Below, piece after piece: positions 53,624 through 62,855 of a stretch of DNA of 64,000 bases. How positions within the stretch are numbered: the first letter of the stretch is position 1; each line of letters begins with the position of its first letter. Source of the stretch: Arthrobacter luteolus NBRC 107841 (lineage in GTDB: Bacteria; Actinomycetota; Actinomycetes; Actinomycetales; Micrococcaceae). Below the pieces are notes generated by a model, which was not told the DNA's origin, made no database searches, and saw nothing but the letters and a program-made list of their open reading frames with translations. The stretch covers positions 496,001 through 560,000 of the forward strand of contig NZ_BCQM01000001.1 in assembly GCF_001552075.1 (NCBI RefSeq), written 5' to 3'. The translations under genes were made by a program, and so were the position numbers.

Positions 53624-54004
53624 TCACAGTCCGCGGGCGATCCGGGCACTGATCTGGGCGTAGAAACGCTCCGCCTGATCCGCCGTGACGCTCCCCCAGG
53701 AAACGGCGTTGGCGAGGTCCCGCCGCACTCCGGCCAGACGCTCCTCGCTGCTGGGAACCCGCACGGTGCTGATGGCTGCAGCCGTGTCCATGGCAGCCGC
53801 TGCCCCGGTCTGGCTGCCCGCGGGGAATGAGAAGCTGCCGGTCTCCGGTTCACGGGCCTGGGCGGCTGAGGCGCCAATTCCCGTGACGGAAACCGCGGCG
53901 AGGACAGAGGATGCCGCGGCGGTGCGGAAGCGGACTCCATTGAACCAGGATGAAGTTGCAGGAGCTGGCACAGGCTGGGTGGGATCGGTGTTCTCCTTGT
54001 TCAT
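53624..54004 (-). CDS. Secreted or membrane-anchored small protein of unknown function
   Basis: A 126-residue protein. Hydrophobic RTAAASSVLAAVSVTGIGASAAQA (about residues 30-53) ends in an AQA-R site like a signal peptidase I cleavage site, preceded by an unusually long 29-residue polar N-region. The mature part is about 70 residues, alpha-helical, ending AERFYAQISARIARGL. I do not recognise the family. The ATG at 54004 follows GAAGG. It is divergent from yajQ. Confidence 0.7.
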   Translation of the reverse strand: MNKENTDPTQPVPAPATSSWFNGVRFRTAAASSVLAAVSVTGIGASAAQAREPETGSFSFPAGSQTGAAAAMDTAAAISTVRVPSSEERLAGVRRDLANAVSWGSVTADQAERFYAQISARIARGL

Positions 54005-54140
54005 GCCTTCACCTTTTCCCGGCCGAATGTGAGAGCGGTGCATGCCGGCTGGACGCGCGCTGTGAACGCTGGACTGCCCGCGGGCGCAGCCCACCTATTA
54101 GGCTGGTGGGCAGGAACAACCGAACTACCAAGGAGCCACC

Positions 54141-54632
54141 ATGGCCAGTGAGTCGACATTCGACGTCGTTAGCAAGATCGACAAGCAGGAAGTCGCCAAC
54201 GCCCTGAACCAGGCACAGAAGGAAATCGCCCAGCGCTACGACTTCAAGGGTGTTGGCGCGGAGATCGATTTCAACGGCGAGAAGATCCTGATGAAGGCCA
54301 ACTCCGAAGACCGGGTCAAGGCCGTACTGGACGTGTTCCAGTCCAAGCTGGTGAAGCGGGGCATCTCGCTGAAGTCCTTCGACGACGGCGAGCCTTACCC
54401 TTCCGGCAAGGAATACCGGATTGAGGGCACCATGAAGGAAGGGATCGCCCAGGATCAGGCCAAGAAGATCAACAAGCTGATCCGTGACGAGGGGCCCAAG
54501 GGCGTCAAGTCCCAGATCCAGGGCGACGAGCTGCGGGTCAGCTCCAAGTCCCGTGATGATCTGCAGGCCACGATGGCGCTGCTCAAGGGCGCGGACCTCG
54601 ACGTCGACCTTCAGTTCATCAACTTCCGCTAG
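54141..54632 (+). CDS. YajQ-family nucleotide-binding protein
   Basis: A 163-residue member of the YajQ (DUF520) family: [36 protein letters not shown], and [17 protein letters not shown] before the end DLQFINFR. Some family members bind cyclic di-GMP and act with transcription factors; others were described as nucleotide-binding or chaperone-like. CAAGGAG precedes the ATG. It is monocistronic, with a strong hairpin downstream. Confidence 0.93.
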   Translation: MASESTFDVVSKIDKQEVANALNQAQKEIAQRYDFKGVGAEIDFNGEKILMKANSEDRVKAVLDVFQSKLVKRGISLKSFDDGEPYPSGKEYRIEGTMKEGIAQDQAKKINKLIRDEGPKGVKSQIQGDELRVSSKSRDDLQATMALLKGADLDVDLQFINFR

Positions 54633-54678
54633 CCTTCCGCCGGCCAGGGCGGCTTCACGCCGGAATAACGGCTGATGA

Positions 54679-54733
54679 ACGACGGCGGCGCCTCCCCCGA
54701 TGGTGAAACCACCGGGACGGGCGCCGCCGTCGT
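54679..54733. terminator. Hairpin between yajQ and the histidine phosphatase gene
   Basis: A 14-base perfect stem (54679-54692 with 54720-54733) with a 27-base loop, between convergent genes. There is no T-run, and the left part lies 47 bases past the yajQ stop. Confidence 0.55.
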
Positions 54734-54749
54734 CGTCTGCGGGGCTGGG

Positions 54750-55433
54750 CTACGGCGCCAGCTCGACGTCGTCCGCTGCTGGTCCGTCGGTGCCGGAATC
54801 CTGCAGGGCCGCGCCGCCGACCGCTTCACCCATCCAGGTCAGCAATTCCCAGGAATGGCCGTGCGCTTCAGGGCGCCTCCTGGATTCCAGCACCACGATG
54901 CCGGTGTTGCTTAGGGCGTTGTGGATGATGAAGTCCGGCCCAACGTTGTGGGCCCGGGAGGTGGCCCAGGCCCGGATGATCGCCCCGTGGCTGAAAATCA
55001 CCGGCACCTGGTGGCCGGCGCGGTGCAGTTCCGCAACCACCTCGTCGAACCGGCCCAGTGTTTCCGCGCCGTCCGGCCCGCCGGGCATGGACACGGAGAG
55101 GTCGCCGTTCACCCACGCATACACGGTCTGCAGGTAGGAGCGGATGGACTCCGGGTCCCCGCGCATCTCCAGGTCTCCGGCAGAGATCTCCCGCAGCCCG
55201 TCCCGCACCTCAACCGGCTGGGCCAGCGCGTTTGCCAGCGGCTCGGCCGTGAGCTGCGTACGGATGAGGTTGGACGCGAAAACCGCGCTCACCTGCTCGT
55301 GTCCCAGTGCCTGCGGCAGAGACGCCGCCTGGGCCAGTCCCAGTTCGGTGAGCCCGGGCCCGGGTGCCTCCGTGTCCAGAAGCCGTTCAATGTTGGACGG
55401 CGTCTGGCCGTGCCGCACGAGGATCAAGCGCAC
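54750..55433 (-). CDS. Histidine phosphatase family protein
   Basis: A 227-residue phosphoglycerate-mutase-like phosphatase. The catalytic motif RHGQTPSN begins at residue 7, SNLIRTQLTAEPLANAL gives the second arginine, a glutamate follows in REISAGDLE, and the second histidine is in IFSHGAIIRAW. Substrates in this family are diverse (sugar phosphates, acid phosphates). It follows htpX on the same strand after 64 bases. The C-terminal 25 residues are disordered. Confidence 0.88.
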   Translation of the reverse strand: MRLILVRHGQTPSNIERLLDTEAPGPGLTELGLAQAASLPQALGHEQVSAVFASNLIRTQLTAEPLANALAQPVEVRDGLREISAGDLEMRGDPESIRSYLQTVYAWVNGDLSVSMPGGPDGAETLGRFDEVVAELHRAGHQVPVIFSHGAIIRAWATSRAHNVGPDFIIHNALSNTGIVVLESRRRPEAHGHSWELLTWMGEAVGGAALQDSGTDGPAADDVELAP

Positions 55434-55497
55434 CGATCCGCCTTCCTTTCCTGCTGGGCGCTGCCTGGTCCGGCAGCGGTGCTAGTGGGGTGCCTGG

Positions 55498-56370
55498 TTA
55501 GGAACCGAGCGGGCGGCCGGCCATGTTCTCCAGCCGGCGGATGCGGTCCGCCATCGGCGGGTGGGTGGCCAGCAGGCCCTTGACGCCGTTGCGGAAGGGG
55601 TTGGCGATCATCAGGTGGGAGGCGTTGACCAGCTTCTGGTCGCTGTTGGGCAGCGGAGCCTGCTGGGTTCCGGACTCCAGCTTGCGCAGCGCGGAGGCGA
55701 GCGCCAGCGGATCGTCAGTGAGCTTTGCGCCGTCTTCGTCGGCGTCGTACTCCCGGGTGCGGCCAATGGCCATCTGGACCAGGCTGGCGGCCAGCGGTGC
55801 GAGGATCGCCATCGCGATCATGGCCAGCGGGTTGGCGTTGCGGCGGTCGCCGCCGCCAAAGAAGAGCAGGAACTGGCCCAGGGAGGTGATCACACCGGCA
55901 ATCGCGCCGGCAACCGAGGAGGTCAGGATGTCCCGGTTGTAGACGTGCATCAGCTCATGGCCCAGCACGCCGCGCAGTTCACGTTCATTGAGCAGCTGCA
56001 GAATGCCCTGGGTGCAGCAGACCGCAGCGTTTTTCGGGTTGCGTCCGGTGGCGAAGGCATTCGGGGCCATCGTGGGTGAAATGTAGAGCCGCGGCATCGG
56101 CTGGTTGGCCTTCGCTGACAGCTCGCGGACAATCCGGTACATTTCCGGTGCCTGCGCCTCGGTGACCGGAACGGCATGCATGGCCCGGATGGCCAGCTTG
56201 TCACTGTTCCAGTAGCTGTAGGCCGTGGTTGCGAGGCCGATCAGCAGGAAAATCCAGATGAACGACGAGTTGCCCGTGCCGCTGGAAAGCAGGCCGCCGA
56301 TGGCCAGCAGCACGGCGAAGAGCACCCCGAAAAGGGCCGCAGTCTTCAAACCGTTGAAATGTTGGTGCAC
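55498..56370 (-). CDS. htpX: Membrane zinc metalloprotease HtpX
   Basis: Quality-control endopeptidase of the cytoplasmic membrane. The 290 residues have two N-terminal helices (about 10-30 and 36-53), the zinc motif HELMH (138-142) in [12 protein letters not shown], two further helices (155-200), and the third ligand region [27 protein letters not shown] ahead of the motif is typical. The GTG start at 56370 has AGGAAGG upstream at longer spacing. M48B family assignment is firm. Confidence 0.94.
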   Translation of the reverse strand: MHQHFNGLKTAALFGVLFAVLLAIGGLLSSGTGNSSFIWIFLLIGLATTAYSYWNSDKLAIRAMHAVPVTEAQAPEMYRIVRELSAKANQPMPRLYISPTMAPNAFATGRNPKNAAVCCTQGILQLLNERELRGVLGHELMHVYNRDILTSSVAGAIAGVITSLGQFLLFFGGGDRRNANPLAMIAMAILAPLAASLVQMAIGRTREYDADEDGAKLTDDPLALASALRKLESGTQQAPLPNSDQKLVNASHLMIANPFRNGVKGLLATHPPMADRIRRLENMAGRPLGS

Positions 56371-56518
56371 GTGTACACGATCCTTCCTGGGCGGAAGGCC
56401 CCGCCGCCCCTCAGGCCAGCCGGTCCAAGACCTTCCGCGTTACGTTTCAGTACGTTTCTGTAAGGCTTTAACGCTCAAGCGTGCCACACTGTTCCGCGCC
56501 ACTGCAGGGATACCGTGC

Positions 56519-57790
56519 CTACGGCACCGGGTTGCGGGCGTCATAACGGGCGAACCCCGGCTGCACTTTGGCCAGGACGGCGACGGCGGCCACGCAGGCC
56601 AGTCCTCCGGCCACAGCTGCCCAGCCTTCACCCAGGAAGGAAGCATCCAGACCGGACACCAGGTCCCCCAGCCGCGGACCGCCGGCGACGACCACCACGA
56701 AAACTCCCTGCAGCCGCCCCCGCATGGCATCCGGAGTAGCGGACTGCAGAATCGTTGACCGGAAGATACCGCTGATCGAGTCCGCCACACCGGCCACCCC
56801 CATGGCGAGCGCTGCCGGGAGCAGCCAGGGCGAGACGCCGCCGCCGTCGTGCTCTCCTGCCATGACCACCACGGCCCCAAACGCTGCCACGGAAAGTCCC
56901 CAGGCAACCACCGACCACATCACTGCCAGCCCCTGCCGCCGCACCAGGCCCAGCGGACCGGAGAAGAGGCCGGCCAGGAGGGACCCGGCCGCCACTGCGG
57001 CAAGCAGGATGCCGACGGTTTCCGCTCCGCCGCCAAGCATCAGCGCCCCGATGGCCGGGAGCAGTGCCCGCGGCTGGGCCAGCACCATTGCGGCCAGGTC
57101 AACGATGAACGTCATGCGGATGTTGGGGCGGGTGCCCAGGAAGGCGAAACCGGCCAGGACCGATTTCAGGCCGGCTTTCTGGACCTCCCCTTCCGGAGGC
57201 ATGGGCGGCAGCCGGTACAGCGCCCACATGGCGAAGGTGAAGGTGACGACGTCGATCGTGTAGGTCCAGCCGTAGCCCACCTGGCCCACCAGCACACCGG
57301 CAAGGAGCGGCCCAGCCGTCATGGCGAGGCCAAAGGTGATCATGCTCAGGGCGTTTGCCGCCGGCAGCAGCTCTGGCCGGACCAACCGCGGAATGATGGC
57401 GCTGCGGGCGGGGTGGTTCAGTCCGGCAGCACCGGAGTTGACCGCAATGAGCGCAAACAGCAGCCAGACGTTGCCCACACCGAACCAGGCCTGTGCGGCG
57501 ATGCCGATGGTGGTGACCCACAGGATCACTGCGGAAAAGAGCGCGACCTTGCGGCGGTCATAAGCATCCACCACGGATCCGCCATAGAGGCCTGCCAGGA
57601 CCAGCGGCGCCAGCCCGACCACGCCGAGCATACCGACGTAGAGGCTGGACTGGGTCAGGTCATAGACTTCCAGGCTCACCGCAACCAGGGTGAGCTGGGT
57701 GCCGACCGCCGAGAGCGCCGTCCCCGTCCACAGCCGGCGGTATTCCGGACTTTCACGCAGGGGGGTCAGGTCAGCTAGCAGTCTTGGCAC
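56519..57790 (-). CDS. MFS exporter, EntS-like (MFS_3)
   Basis: A 423-residue 12-helix transporter starting MPRLLADLTPLRESPEYRRLWTG, with the loop GGSVVDAYDRRKVALFSA (motif A type) and RSAIIPRLVRPELLPAANAL. This start and pattern match the EntS/MFS_3 group that exports siderophores or drugs. The C-terminal half keeps PDAMRGRLQGVFVV. GTG is used as start, at the usual place just before the conserved LPRLLADLTPL-like N-terminus. Substrate is unknown; no siderophore genes are near. Confidence 0.87.
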   Translation of the reverse strand: MPRLLADLTPLRESPEYRRLWTGTALSAVGTQLTLVAVSLEVYDLTQSSLYVGMLGVVGLAPLVLAGLYGGSVVDAYDRRKVALFSAVILWVTTIGIAAQAWFGVGNVWLLFALIAVNSGAAGLNHPARSAIIPRLVRPELLPAANALSMITFGLAMTAGPLLAGVLVGQVGYGWTYTIDVVTFTFAMWALYRLPPMPPEGEVQKAGLKSVLAGFAFLGTRPNIRMTFIVDLAAMVLAQPRALLPAIGALMLGGGAETVGILLAAVAAGSLLAGLFSGPLGLVRRQGLAVMWSVVAWGLSVAAFGAVVVMAGEHDGGGVSPWLLPAALAMGVAGVADSISGIFRSTILQSATPDAMRGRLQGVFVVVVAGGPRLGDLVSGLDASFLGEGWAAVAGGLACVAAVAVLAKVQPGFARYDARNPVP

Positions 57791-57844
57791 CAGTGCAGTC
57801 TAGGTGAGTTGCCGCACGGACCCCGCCTGGTTACGTCCGGCCGG

Positions 57845-57925
57845 GCCCCCGTCCCAGATGCGGGGTCAGGGGCGCCGTCCCAAAGTGCGGGGGCAGGGGC
57901 GCCGTCCCAAAGGGCCGGGCGAGGG
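57845..57925 (-). repeat. Three-copy 27-base tandem repeat
   Basis: Three units start at 57845, 57872 and 57899 and share the core GTCCCA and CGGG blocks. The second and third copies are nearly identical over their first 14 bases. The array lies 10 bases past the stop of the small membrane protein gene, between it and the MFS gene. Confidence 0.7.
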
Positions 57926-57935
57926 AGGGCCTCGG

Positions 57936-58130
57936 CTACGGGCCGGCGGTACCGGCGGGGTCCGTGCTGCCGGCGGGGTCCGCACCGGCCTGCAGGCGCC
58001 GCAGCTCGGCAATCCGCAGCCGAAGGAAGATGATCAGCAGCACCAGTGCCCACACCACCAGGACAGCCAACGCGGCCACCACCACTACGTACAGAATGAA
58101 AAAGAGCGCACCTATCCATGACATGGCCAT
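57936..58130 (-). CDS. Small single-helix membrane protein
   Basis: A 64-residue protein, MAMSWIGALFFILYVVVVAA onward, with one long hydrophobic segment (about residues 4-35) followed by a basic helix LRLRIAELRRLQAG and a Gly/Thr/Pro tail. No family is recognised. The ATG at 58130 has GGGGG upstream at long spacing; ATG at 58124 is an alternative. It lies 76 bases after the lipase-like gene on the same strand. Confidence 0.55.
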   Translation of the reverse strand: MAMSWIGALFFILYVVVVAALAVLVVWALVLLIIFLRLRIAELRRLQAGADPAGSTDPAGTAGP

Positions 58131-58206
58131 CACGTGTTGTCCCCCGGTTGCCGTACCCAAATGTTCTCCCGATGCTACCCCGTGGATCGCGCTCACGCCG
58201 GAGCAG

Positions 58207-58998
58207 TCAGTCCTCTGGAGAAGGGACTCCCCCGTCCAGTTCCCCGGCGGCGCCCCGGGCCACTTCCTCGGAGACTATCCGGTGCAGCGCCGGGTCGCCG
58301 ATGGGCCGGAAGTGGCCCATGGCGTCCAGGACGATGTTGCGCGCGCCTTCGAGCCGGCTGCCGCCGGGTATGTGCGGATCGAAGGAAGCATAGACCGAGG
58401 TGATGCGGGAGTTGACGTCGAGCTTCGCCTGCAGCCCTCGCAGGTGCCGGTCCCGCGGCGAGAAGGCGCGGATGGAGGGAGCCAGGAAAAGGCGGGCATA
58501 CGGCGAGCCGGAGAATGGGGTATTGACCGCAACCATGCGGCTGACCCGGTGCCCTTCAGGCCCCAGCATGAGCTTCTTCCCAATGAGGCCGCCCTTGCTG
58601 TGCGCCACGATGGCAGCGTGTTCAATTCCCTGCAGCCGCAGATAGGCCTCCACCCGCCGGGCCATTTCCTCGACCGTGCCACGGTTGTATCCGAGAGTCC
58701 GTACGGCGTGGACGGGATGTCCGCGGTCCGCCAGGTGCTGAGCGAGTGGCCGCAGGAACTGCCAGTTCTCGTACACCCCGGGGATCAGGAGAACCGGTTC
58801 GCGCCGCCCGGTCTCCGACGCCGGATGCCGGTAAACCCCGGGGTCCACAGGAGCCAGGAACCCCTGGACCTGCCAGCGGACAACGTAGGCGTAGTCGGCG
58901 GCCCAGGCAGCGGCGAACCCCATTCGACGGCGCAGCCGGCGGAGCACCGGAGGTGCGGCGGACGGGCGTCGGACCCTTCCGGCAGCTTCGGGGCTCAC
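58207..58998 (-). CDS. Alpha/beta-hydrolase, lipase-like
   Basis: A 263-residue esterase/lipase. LLIPGVYENWQFLRPLA is the oxyanion strand, nucleophile Ser134 lies in VAHSKGGLIG (AHSKG in place of the usual GHSxG), and the likely catalytic His is in DAMGHFRPIGDP. The Asp is probably in YASFDPHIPGGSRL. The GTG at 58998 overlaps the stop of the upstream hydrolase gene as GTGA, so the two are translationally coupled. The N-terminal 50 residues are basic. Substrate is unknown. Confidence 0.82.
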   Translation of the reverse strand: MSPEAAGRVRRPSAAPPVLRRLRRRMGFAAAWAADYAYVVRWQVQGFLAPVDPGVYRHPASETGRREPVLLIPGVYENWQFLRPLAQHLADRGHPVHAVRTLGYNRGTVEEMARRVEAYLRLQGIEHAAIVAHSKGGLIGKKLMLGPEGHRVSRMVAVNTPFSGSPYARLFLAPSIRAFSPRDRHLRGLQAKLDVNSRITSVYASFDPHIPGGSRLEGARNIVLDAMGHFRPIGDPALHRIVSEEVARGAAGELDGGVPSPED

Positions 58999-59765
58999 GC
59001 CCCTGCCTCCCCCATCCTGCGCACCCATGCAGCGGTTTCAACCGGACGGTTCCACATCAACACGTGCGGCGACTCCGGAATTTCACCCAGCAGGGTTCCA
59101 GGCCGGGCCTGCTCCAGCCGGGCGAGCCAGGAAGCCGGCACAATCGGGTCCTTGGCACCGCGGACCACCCCGACGGGCGGGGCGACCAGGGCCAGGCGTT
59201 CCTCCAGGCGGTGCTCCATCATCTGCCGGAGCGTCTCGAGGTACCACCGCGGCCCGGCGCGAAGATAGTCGGTGAACACGATCCGGTTGACGTCGAGGCT
59301 CTCGTGCAGCGTGTCCTGGGCCAGCCGGAGGGCCTGCAGCACGGTGGCGTGCTCTGCCCGGTTGACGGTAGGCGCCAACAGCAGCACCGACGACACCAGG
59401 TCAGGAGCCTGGAGTGCGGCCTCCACCGTGACCTGGCAGCCCATGGAATGCCCCACCAGCTGGGCCCGGCTGATTCCGGCGGCCTGCAGCGCCTGGACGA
59501 CGACACCGCCATAGCCTGCCATGGACAGCACCCGCGGCGGGCGCGGCAGGCCACCGTGCCCAGGCAGCTCAACGCAGTGCACTCTGTTGTCTGCGGACAG
59601 TTCCCCGGCCAGCCGCTCGAAGTAGCGTGCCGAAGCGCCAATGCCGTGGATCAGGACTACATCCGGGCCGGCAGTGCCGGAGGTGCGCAGTCCGACGTCG
59701 TACTCCCCAATCTGCAGGCGCTGAACCTGGGTCTGCGTGTGTGTTTGTGGCCCCGTTCCGGGCAT
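58995..59765 (-). CDS. Alpha/beta-hydrolase fold protein
   Basis: A 256-residue hydrolase with VVLIHGIGASARYFE, the nucleophile Ser107 in LVGHSMGCQ, an Asp in GAKDPIVPASW, and His in IPESPHVLMW, giving a full Ser-Asp-His triad. The ELPGHGGLPRPP segment resembles the menaquinone-type hydrolase and haloperoxidase-like group. GAAGGAG precedes the ATG at 59765. It is coupled to the lipase-like gene. Substrate is unknown. Confidence 0.85.
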   Translation of the reverse strand: MPGTGPQTHTQTQVQRLQIGEYDVGLRTSGTAGPDVVLIHGIGASARYFERLAGELSADNRVHCVELPGHGGLPRPPRVLSMAGYGGVVVQALQAAGISRAQLVGHSMGCQVTVEAALQAPDLVSSVLLLAPTVNRAEHATVLQALRLAQDTLHESLDVNRIVFTDYLRAGPRWYLETLRQMMEHRLEERLALVAPPVGVVRGAKDPIVPASWLARLEQARPGTLLGEIPESPHVLMWNRPVETAAWVRRMGEAGA

Positions 59766-59830
59766 TCTGGCTCCTTCCGGACGGCAGCCCATGCTGCCGG
59801 TACCACCACCCTAACGCCAGCTTAGGCTGT

Positions 59831-59866
59831 CCTTATTATGAACTAGTCAGAATAAGGGAGTATGCT
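59831..59866 (+). promoter_or_regulatory. Fur-type operator and leaderless promoter of furA-katA
   Basis: CCTTATTATGA (59831-59841) and TCAGAATAAGG (59847-59857) form an inverted repeat with 10 of 11 matches around ACTAG. TATGCT at 59861-59866 lies 7 bases before the ATG, fitting a leaderless mRNA. The repeat covers the -35 side, suiting autorepression by the Fur-family protein. Confidence 0.7.
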
Positions 59867-59873
59867 CTAGGTC

Positions 59874-60356
59874 ATGACTTCCACAGCAGCCTCAGCGGCG
59901 GCCACTAACAAGTGGTCGGCCGAGTTGCGTGCACACGGACGCCGGGTGACCAAGCAGCGCCTGGCAGTGCTGGAGGCCGTCGACTCCGCTCCGCACGCCG
60001 GAGCGGATGACGTCGCGGCCGCAGTCCGGGCCACCCTTCCGGACATTAGCCTGCAGTCCGTGTACGTAGTCCTGGCCGACCTGACCGAGACCGGACTCCT
60101 CCGCCGGATCGAGCCGCCGCATTCGCCGGCGCGCTACGAAACCCGAGTGGATGACAACCACCACCACGCGATCTGCACCGGCTGCGGGCGGATCGAGGAC
60201 GTGGACTGCGCCGTCGGGCACGCACCCTGCCTGACGCCGAGCGACACCCACGGCATGAGCATCCAGATCGCCGATGTCCTGTACCAGGGCCTCTGCGCAG
60301 ACTGTGCAGCCAAGGCAGCTGATGCCGGCCCGGACAGCGCAGCAAAGACTTCCTGA
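59874..60356 (+). CDS. Fur-family peroxide/iron regulator
   Basis: A 160-residue Fur protein. The winged helix contains LRAHGRRVTKQRLAVLEAV and SLQSVYVVLADLTETGLLR, followed by the dimer domain with RVDDNHHHAICTGCGRIED and a second CxxC (GLCADCAAK) for structural zinc. Peroxide-sensing FurA/CatR proteins regulate an adjoining catalase gene in actinobacteria; katA begins 39 bases downstream here. Iron-bound repressor oxidation by peroxide is the likely signal. It starts just after a leaderless -10 box. Confidence 0.92.
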   Translation: MTSTAASAAATNKWSAELRAHGRRVTKQRLAVLEAVDSAPHAGADDVAAAVRATLPDISLQSVYVVLADLTETGLLRRIEPPHSPARYETRVDDNHHHAICTGCGRIEDVDCAVGHAPCLTPSDTHGMSIQIADVLYQGLCADCAAKAADAGPDSAAKTS

Positions 60357-60395
60357 CCCATCGACTTACCAGTTCATCCACAAGAAAGAGAGAGA

Positions 60396-61886
60396 ATGTC
60401 GAACTTCACCACTACCCAGACCGGCACTCCGGTTGCCAGTGACGCACACTCGCTGAGCACCGGTGCTGACGGCGCGGTTGTCCTCCACGACCGCTACCTG
60501 GTCGAGAAGCTGGCCCAGTTCAACCGGGAGCGGATCCCGGAGCGCATCGTGCACGCCAAGGGCGGCGGCGCGTTCGGCGAATTCACCGTCACCGAAGACG
60601 TGTCCAAGTACACCCGTGCGGCTGTTTTCCAGCCCGGCACCACCACCGAGACCGTGCAGCGGTTCTCCTCGGTTGCCGGCGAGATGGGCTCGCCCGACAC
60701 CTGGCGCGACGTGCGTGGCTTCGCCATGCGTTTCTACACCTCCGAGGGCAACTACGACATCGTCGGCAACAACACCCCGGTGTTCTTCATCCGCGACGGC
60801 ATCAAGTTCCCCGACTTCATCCACTCGCAGAAGCGCCTTCCGGGTTCCGGCCTGCGCGACGCCGACATGCAGTGGGACTTCTGGACCAACTCCCCCGAGT
60901 CCGCACACCAGGTGACCTACCTGATGGGCGACCGCGGCCTGCCGCGTTCCTGGCGTGAAATGCCCGGCTTCGGCTCGCACACCTACCAGTGGATCAACGC
61001 TGCCGGTGAGCGCTTCTGGGTGAAGTACCACTTCACCTCCAACCAGGGCAACCATGAGATCACGGGTGCCGAGGCTGAGAAGATCGCCGGCGCAGACGCT
61101 GATTACTACCGCCGCGACCTGTACGAGAACATTGCTGCCGGCAACTTCCCGTCCTGGGACCTGCACGTTCAGGTCATGCCGTACGAAGACGCCAAGACCT
61201 ACCGGTTCAACCCGTTCGACCTGACCAAGGTCTGGCCGCACGCGGATTACCCGCTGATCAAGGTCGGTACGCACACGCTGAACCGCAACCCGGAGAACTT
61301 CTTCGCGCAGATCGAGCAGGTTGCCCTGTCCCCCGCGAACCTGGTTCCCGGCATCGGCGCCAGCCCGGACAAGATGCTGATGGCCCGCATCTTCTCCTAC
61401 CCGGATGCCCAGCGCTACCGCGTTGGCACCAACTACAACCAGCTGCCGGTCAACGCACCGAAGGCACCGGTTCACAACTACTCGCAGGATGGCTCCCAGC
61501 GCCACTTCTTCAACTCCCCGGAGACCCCGGTCTACGCCCCGAACACCCTGGGCGGCCCGGTTGCCGATCAGGGCCTCGCCGGCGAAGGCAGCTGGGAAGA
61601 CGACGGCGCGCTGGTGCGTTCCGCCGCCACCCTGCACTCCGAGGACAGCGACTTCGGCCAGGCCGGAACGCTCTACCGCGAGGTCTTCGATGACGCCGCC
61701 AAGGAGCGTTTCCTGGAGACCATCACCGGTGCCGTTTCCGGTGTGCAGCGCCCGCACATCCGCGAAGCTGCCATCCAGTACTGGACGAATGTTGATCCGG
61801 ACCTCGGCGCGAAGCTGCGTGCCAGCCTCGCCGCCGGTGAGACCACGGCCAACGAGCAGGCCGAGTACGTGGGCGTCGCGGAGTAA
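60396..61886 (+). CDS. katA: Monofunctional haem catalase
   Basis: Splits hydrogen peroxide to water and oxygen. The 496-residue clade 3-sized catalase has the active-site histidine His53 in [15 protein letters not shown], Asn126 in [11 protein letters not shown], and the proximal haem tyrosine in [14 protein letters not shown] near residue 336. An NADPH-binding region is likely. AGAGAG precedes the ATG. It is cotranscribed with the Fur gene and ends at a strong terminator. Confidence 0.96.
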   Translation: MSNFTTTQTGTPVASDAHSLSTGADGAVVLHDRYLVEKLAQFNRERIPERIVHAKGGGAFGEFTVTEDVSKYTRAAVFQPGTTTETVQRFSSVAGEMGSPDTWRDVRGFAMRFYTSEGNYDIVGNNTPVFFIRDGIKFPDFIHSQKRLPGSGLRDADMQWDFWTNSPESAHQVTYLMGDRGLPRSWREMPGFGSHTYQWINAAGERFWVKYHFTSNQGNHEITGAEAEKIAGADADYYRRDLYENIAAGNFPSWDLHVQVMPYEDAKTYRFNPFDLTKVWPHADYPLIKVGTHTLNRNPENFFAQIEQVALSPANLVPGIGASPDKMLMARIFSYPDAQRYRVGTNYNQLPVNAPKAPVHNYSQDGSQRHFFNSPETPVYAPNTLGGPVADQGLAGEGSWEDDGALVRSAATLHSEDSDFGQAGTLYREVFDDAAKERFLETITGAVSGVQRPHIREAAIQYWTNVDPDLGAKLRASLAAGETTANEQAEYVGVAE

Positions 61887-61904
61887 TCTGCCCGCCTGGC
61901 GCGC

Positions 61905-61941
61905 AAAGCGGCCGGACCCCGTCCTGGGGTCCGGCCGCTTT
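61905..61941. terminator. Terminator after katA
   Basis: A perfect 16-base stem (61905-61920 with 61926-61941) with loop GTCCT, located between katA and the convergent crtEb gene. Confidence 0.88.
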
Positions 61942-61964
61942 GTCGTTAACCGCGGGGCTGTCCG

Positions 61965-62855
61965 CTAGCGCGAGGGCCAGTACCAAATGAGCAGCATGGT
62001 CACCAGGAACCCGGTGAGGAAGTTCAGTTTCAGGAACCGCTTCCAGCCGGCGTTGGCCTGCTCCGAGCCTTCATCGGTGATCGAGAGGAACGGGAGCAGG
62101 TTCAGCAGGTACGGCACTGCCAGCAGCGAGCCGAGCAGGGCCGGCCACGGTGCCAGGAGCATCAGCAGCCCGGCGGCCAGGTAGGCTGCGGCGGCGAACC
62201 AGACCACGGCCCGGGCTCCCAGGACGGTGGCAATCGAGGAGATCCCGCCTTCCCGGTCCGGCAGCACATCCTGGACTGCGCCAAAGGCCTGGCTGGCCAT
62301 CCCCCACAGGAAAAATGCACCCAGCACAGCCCACAGCCCGGAGGTGAAGTCCGCACCGGCCAGCACCAGCGCATAGAGGGCCGGGGAGACGAAGTGCGTG
62401 CTGGAGGTGATGGAGTCCAGGAACGGCCGTTCCTTGAACCGGAGCCCGGGAGCACTGTAGGCAACGACGGCGAACACGCTCACCGCCAGCACCAGCCAGG
62501 AGAGCGGGGAGCCCAGCAGCACCAGCAGCACCAGGAACGGCACGTTGGACCCTATGGCGGCCAGCAGCGTGACCCGGTGGAAGCTGCGGTCCAGCAGGGC
62601 GCCTTCCACCCCGCCCTTGCGCGGGTTCCGAAGGTCCGACTCGTAGTCGAAAACATCGTTGATGCCGTACATCGCCAGGTTGTACGGCACCAGGAAATAC
62701 AGGGTACCGATGATCCAGGTCAGGTCGATCTGCCCTGCGGTCAGCAGGTAGGCCGCGGCGAAAGGATAGGCGGTGTTCACCCAGGACAGCGGCCGGGAAG
62801 CGACCAGCAGCATCCGCAGAGTGGATCCGGGGGTTCTGATGGCGGGCGCGCTCAT
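61965..62855 (-). CDS. crtEb: UbiA-type prenyltransferase, lycopene elongase
   Basis: Adds C5 prenyl units to lycopene on the path to C50 carotenoids such as decaprenoxanthin. The 296-residue membrane enzyme has about 8 helices, the prenyl-diphosphate motif NDVFDYESD, and a second Asp motif near QDVLPDREGG. Gene order matches the corynebacterial crtI-crtYe-crtYf-crtEb operon. The ATG at 62855 overlaps the crtYf stop as ATGA; a longer frame upstream is crtYf shadow. Confidence 0.93.
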   Translation of the reverse strand: MSAPAIRTPGSTLRMLLVASRPLSWVNTAYPFAAAYLLTAGQIDLTWIIGTLYFLVPYNLAMYGINDVFDYESDLRNPRKGGVEGALLDRSFHRVTLLAAIGSNVPFLVLLVLLGSPLSWLVLAVSVFAVVAYSAPGLRFKERPFLDSITSSTHFVSPALYALVLAGADFTSGLWAVLGAFFLWGMASQAFGAVQDVLPDREGGISSIATVLGARAVVWFAAAAYLAAGLLMLLAPWPALLGSLLAVPYLLNLLPFLSITDEGSEQANAGWKRFLKLNFLTGFLVTMLLIWYWPSR

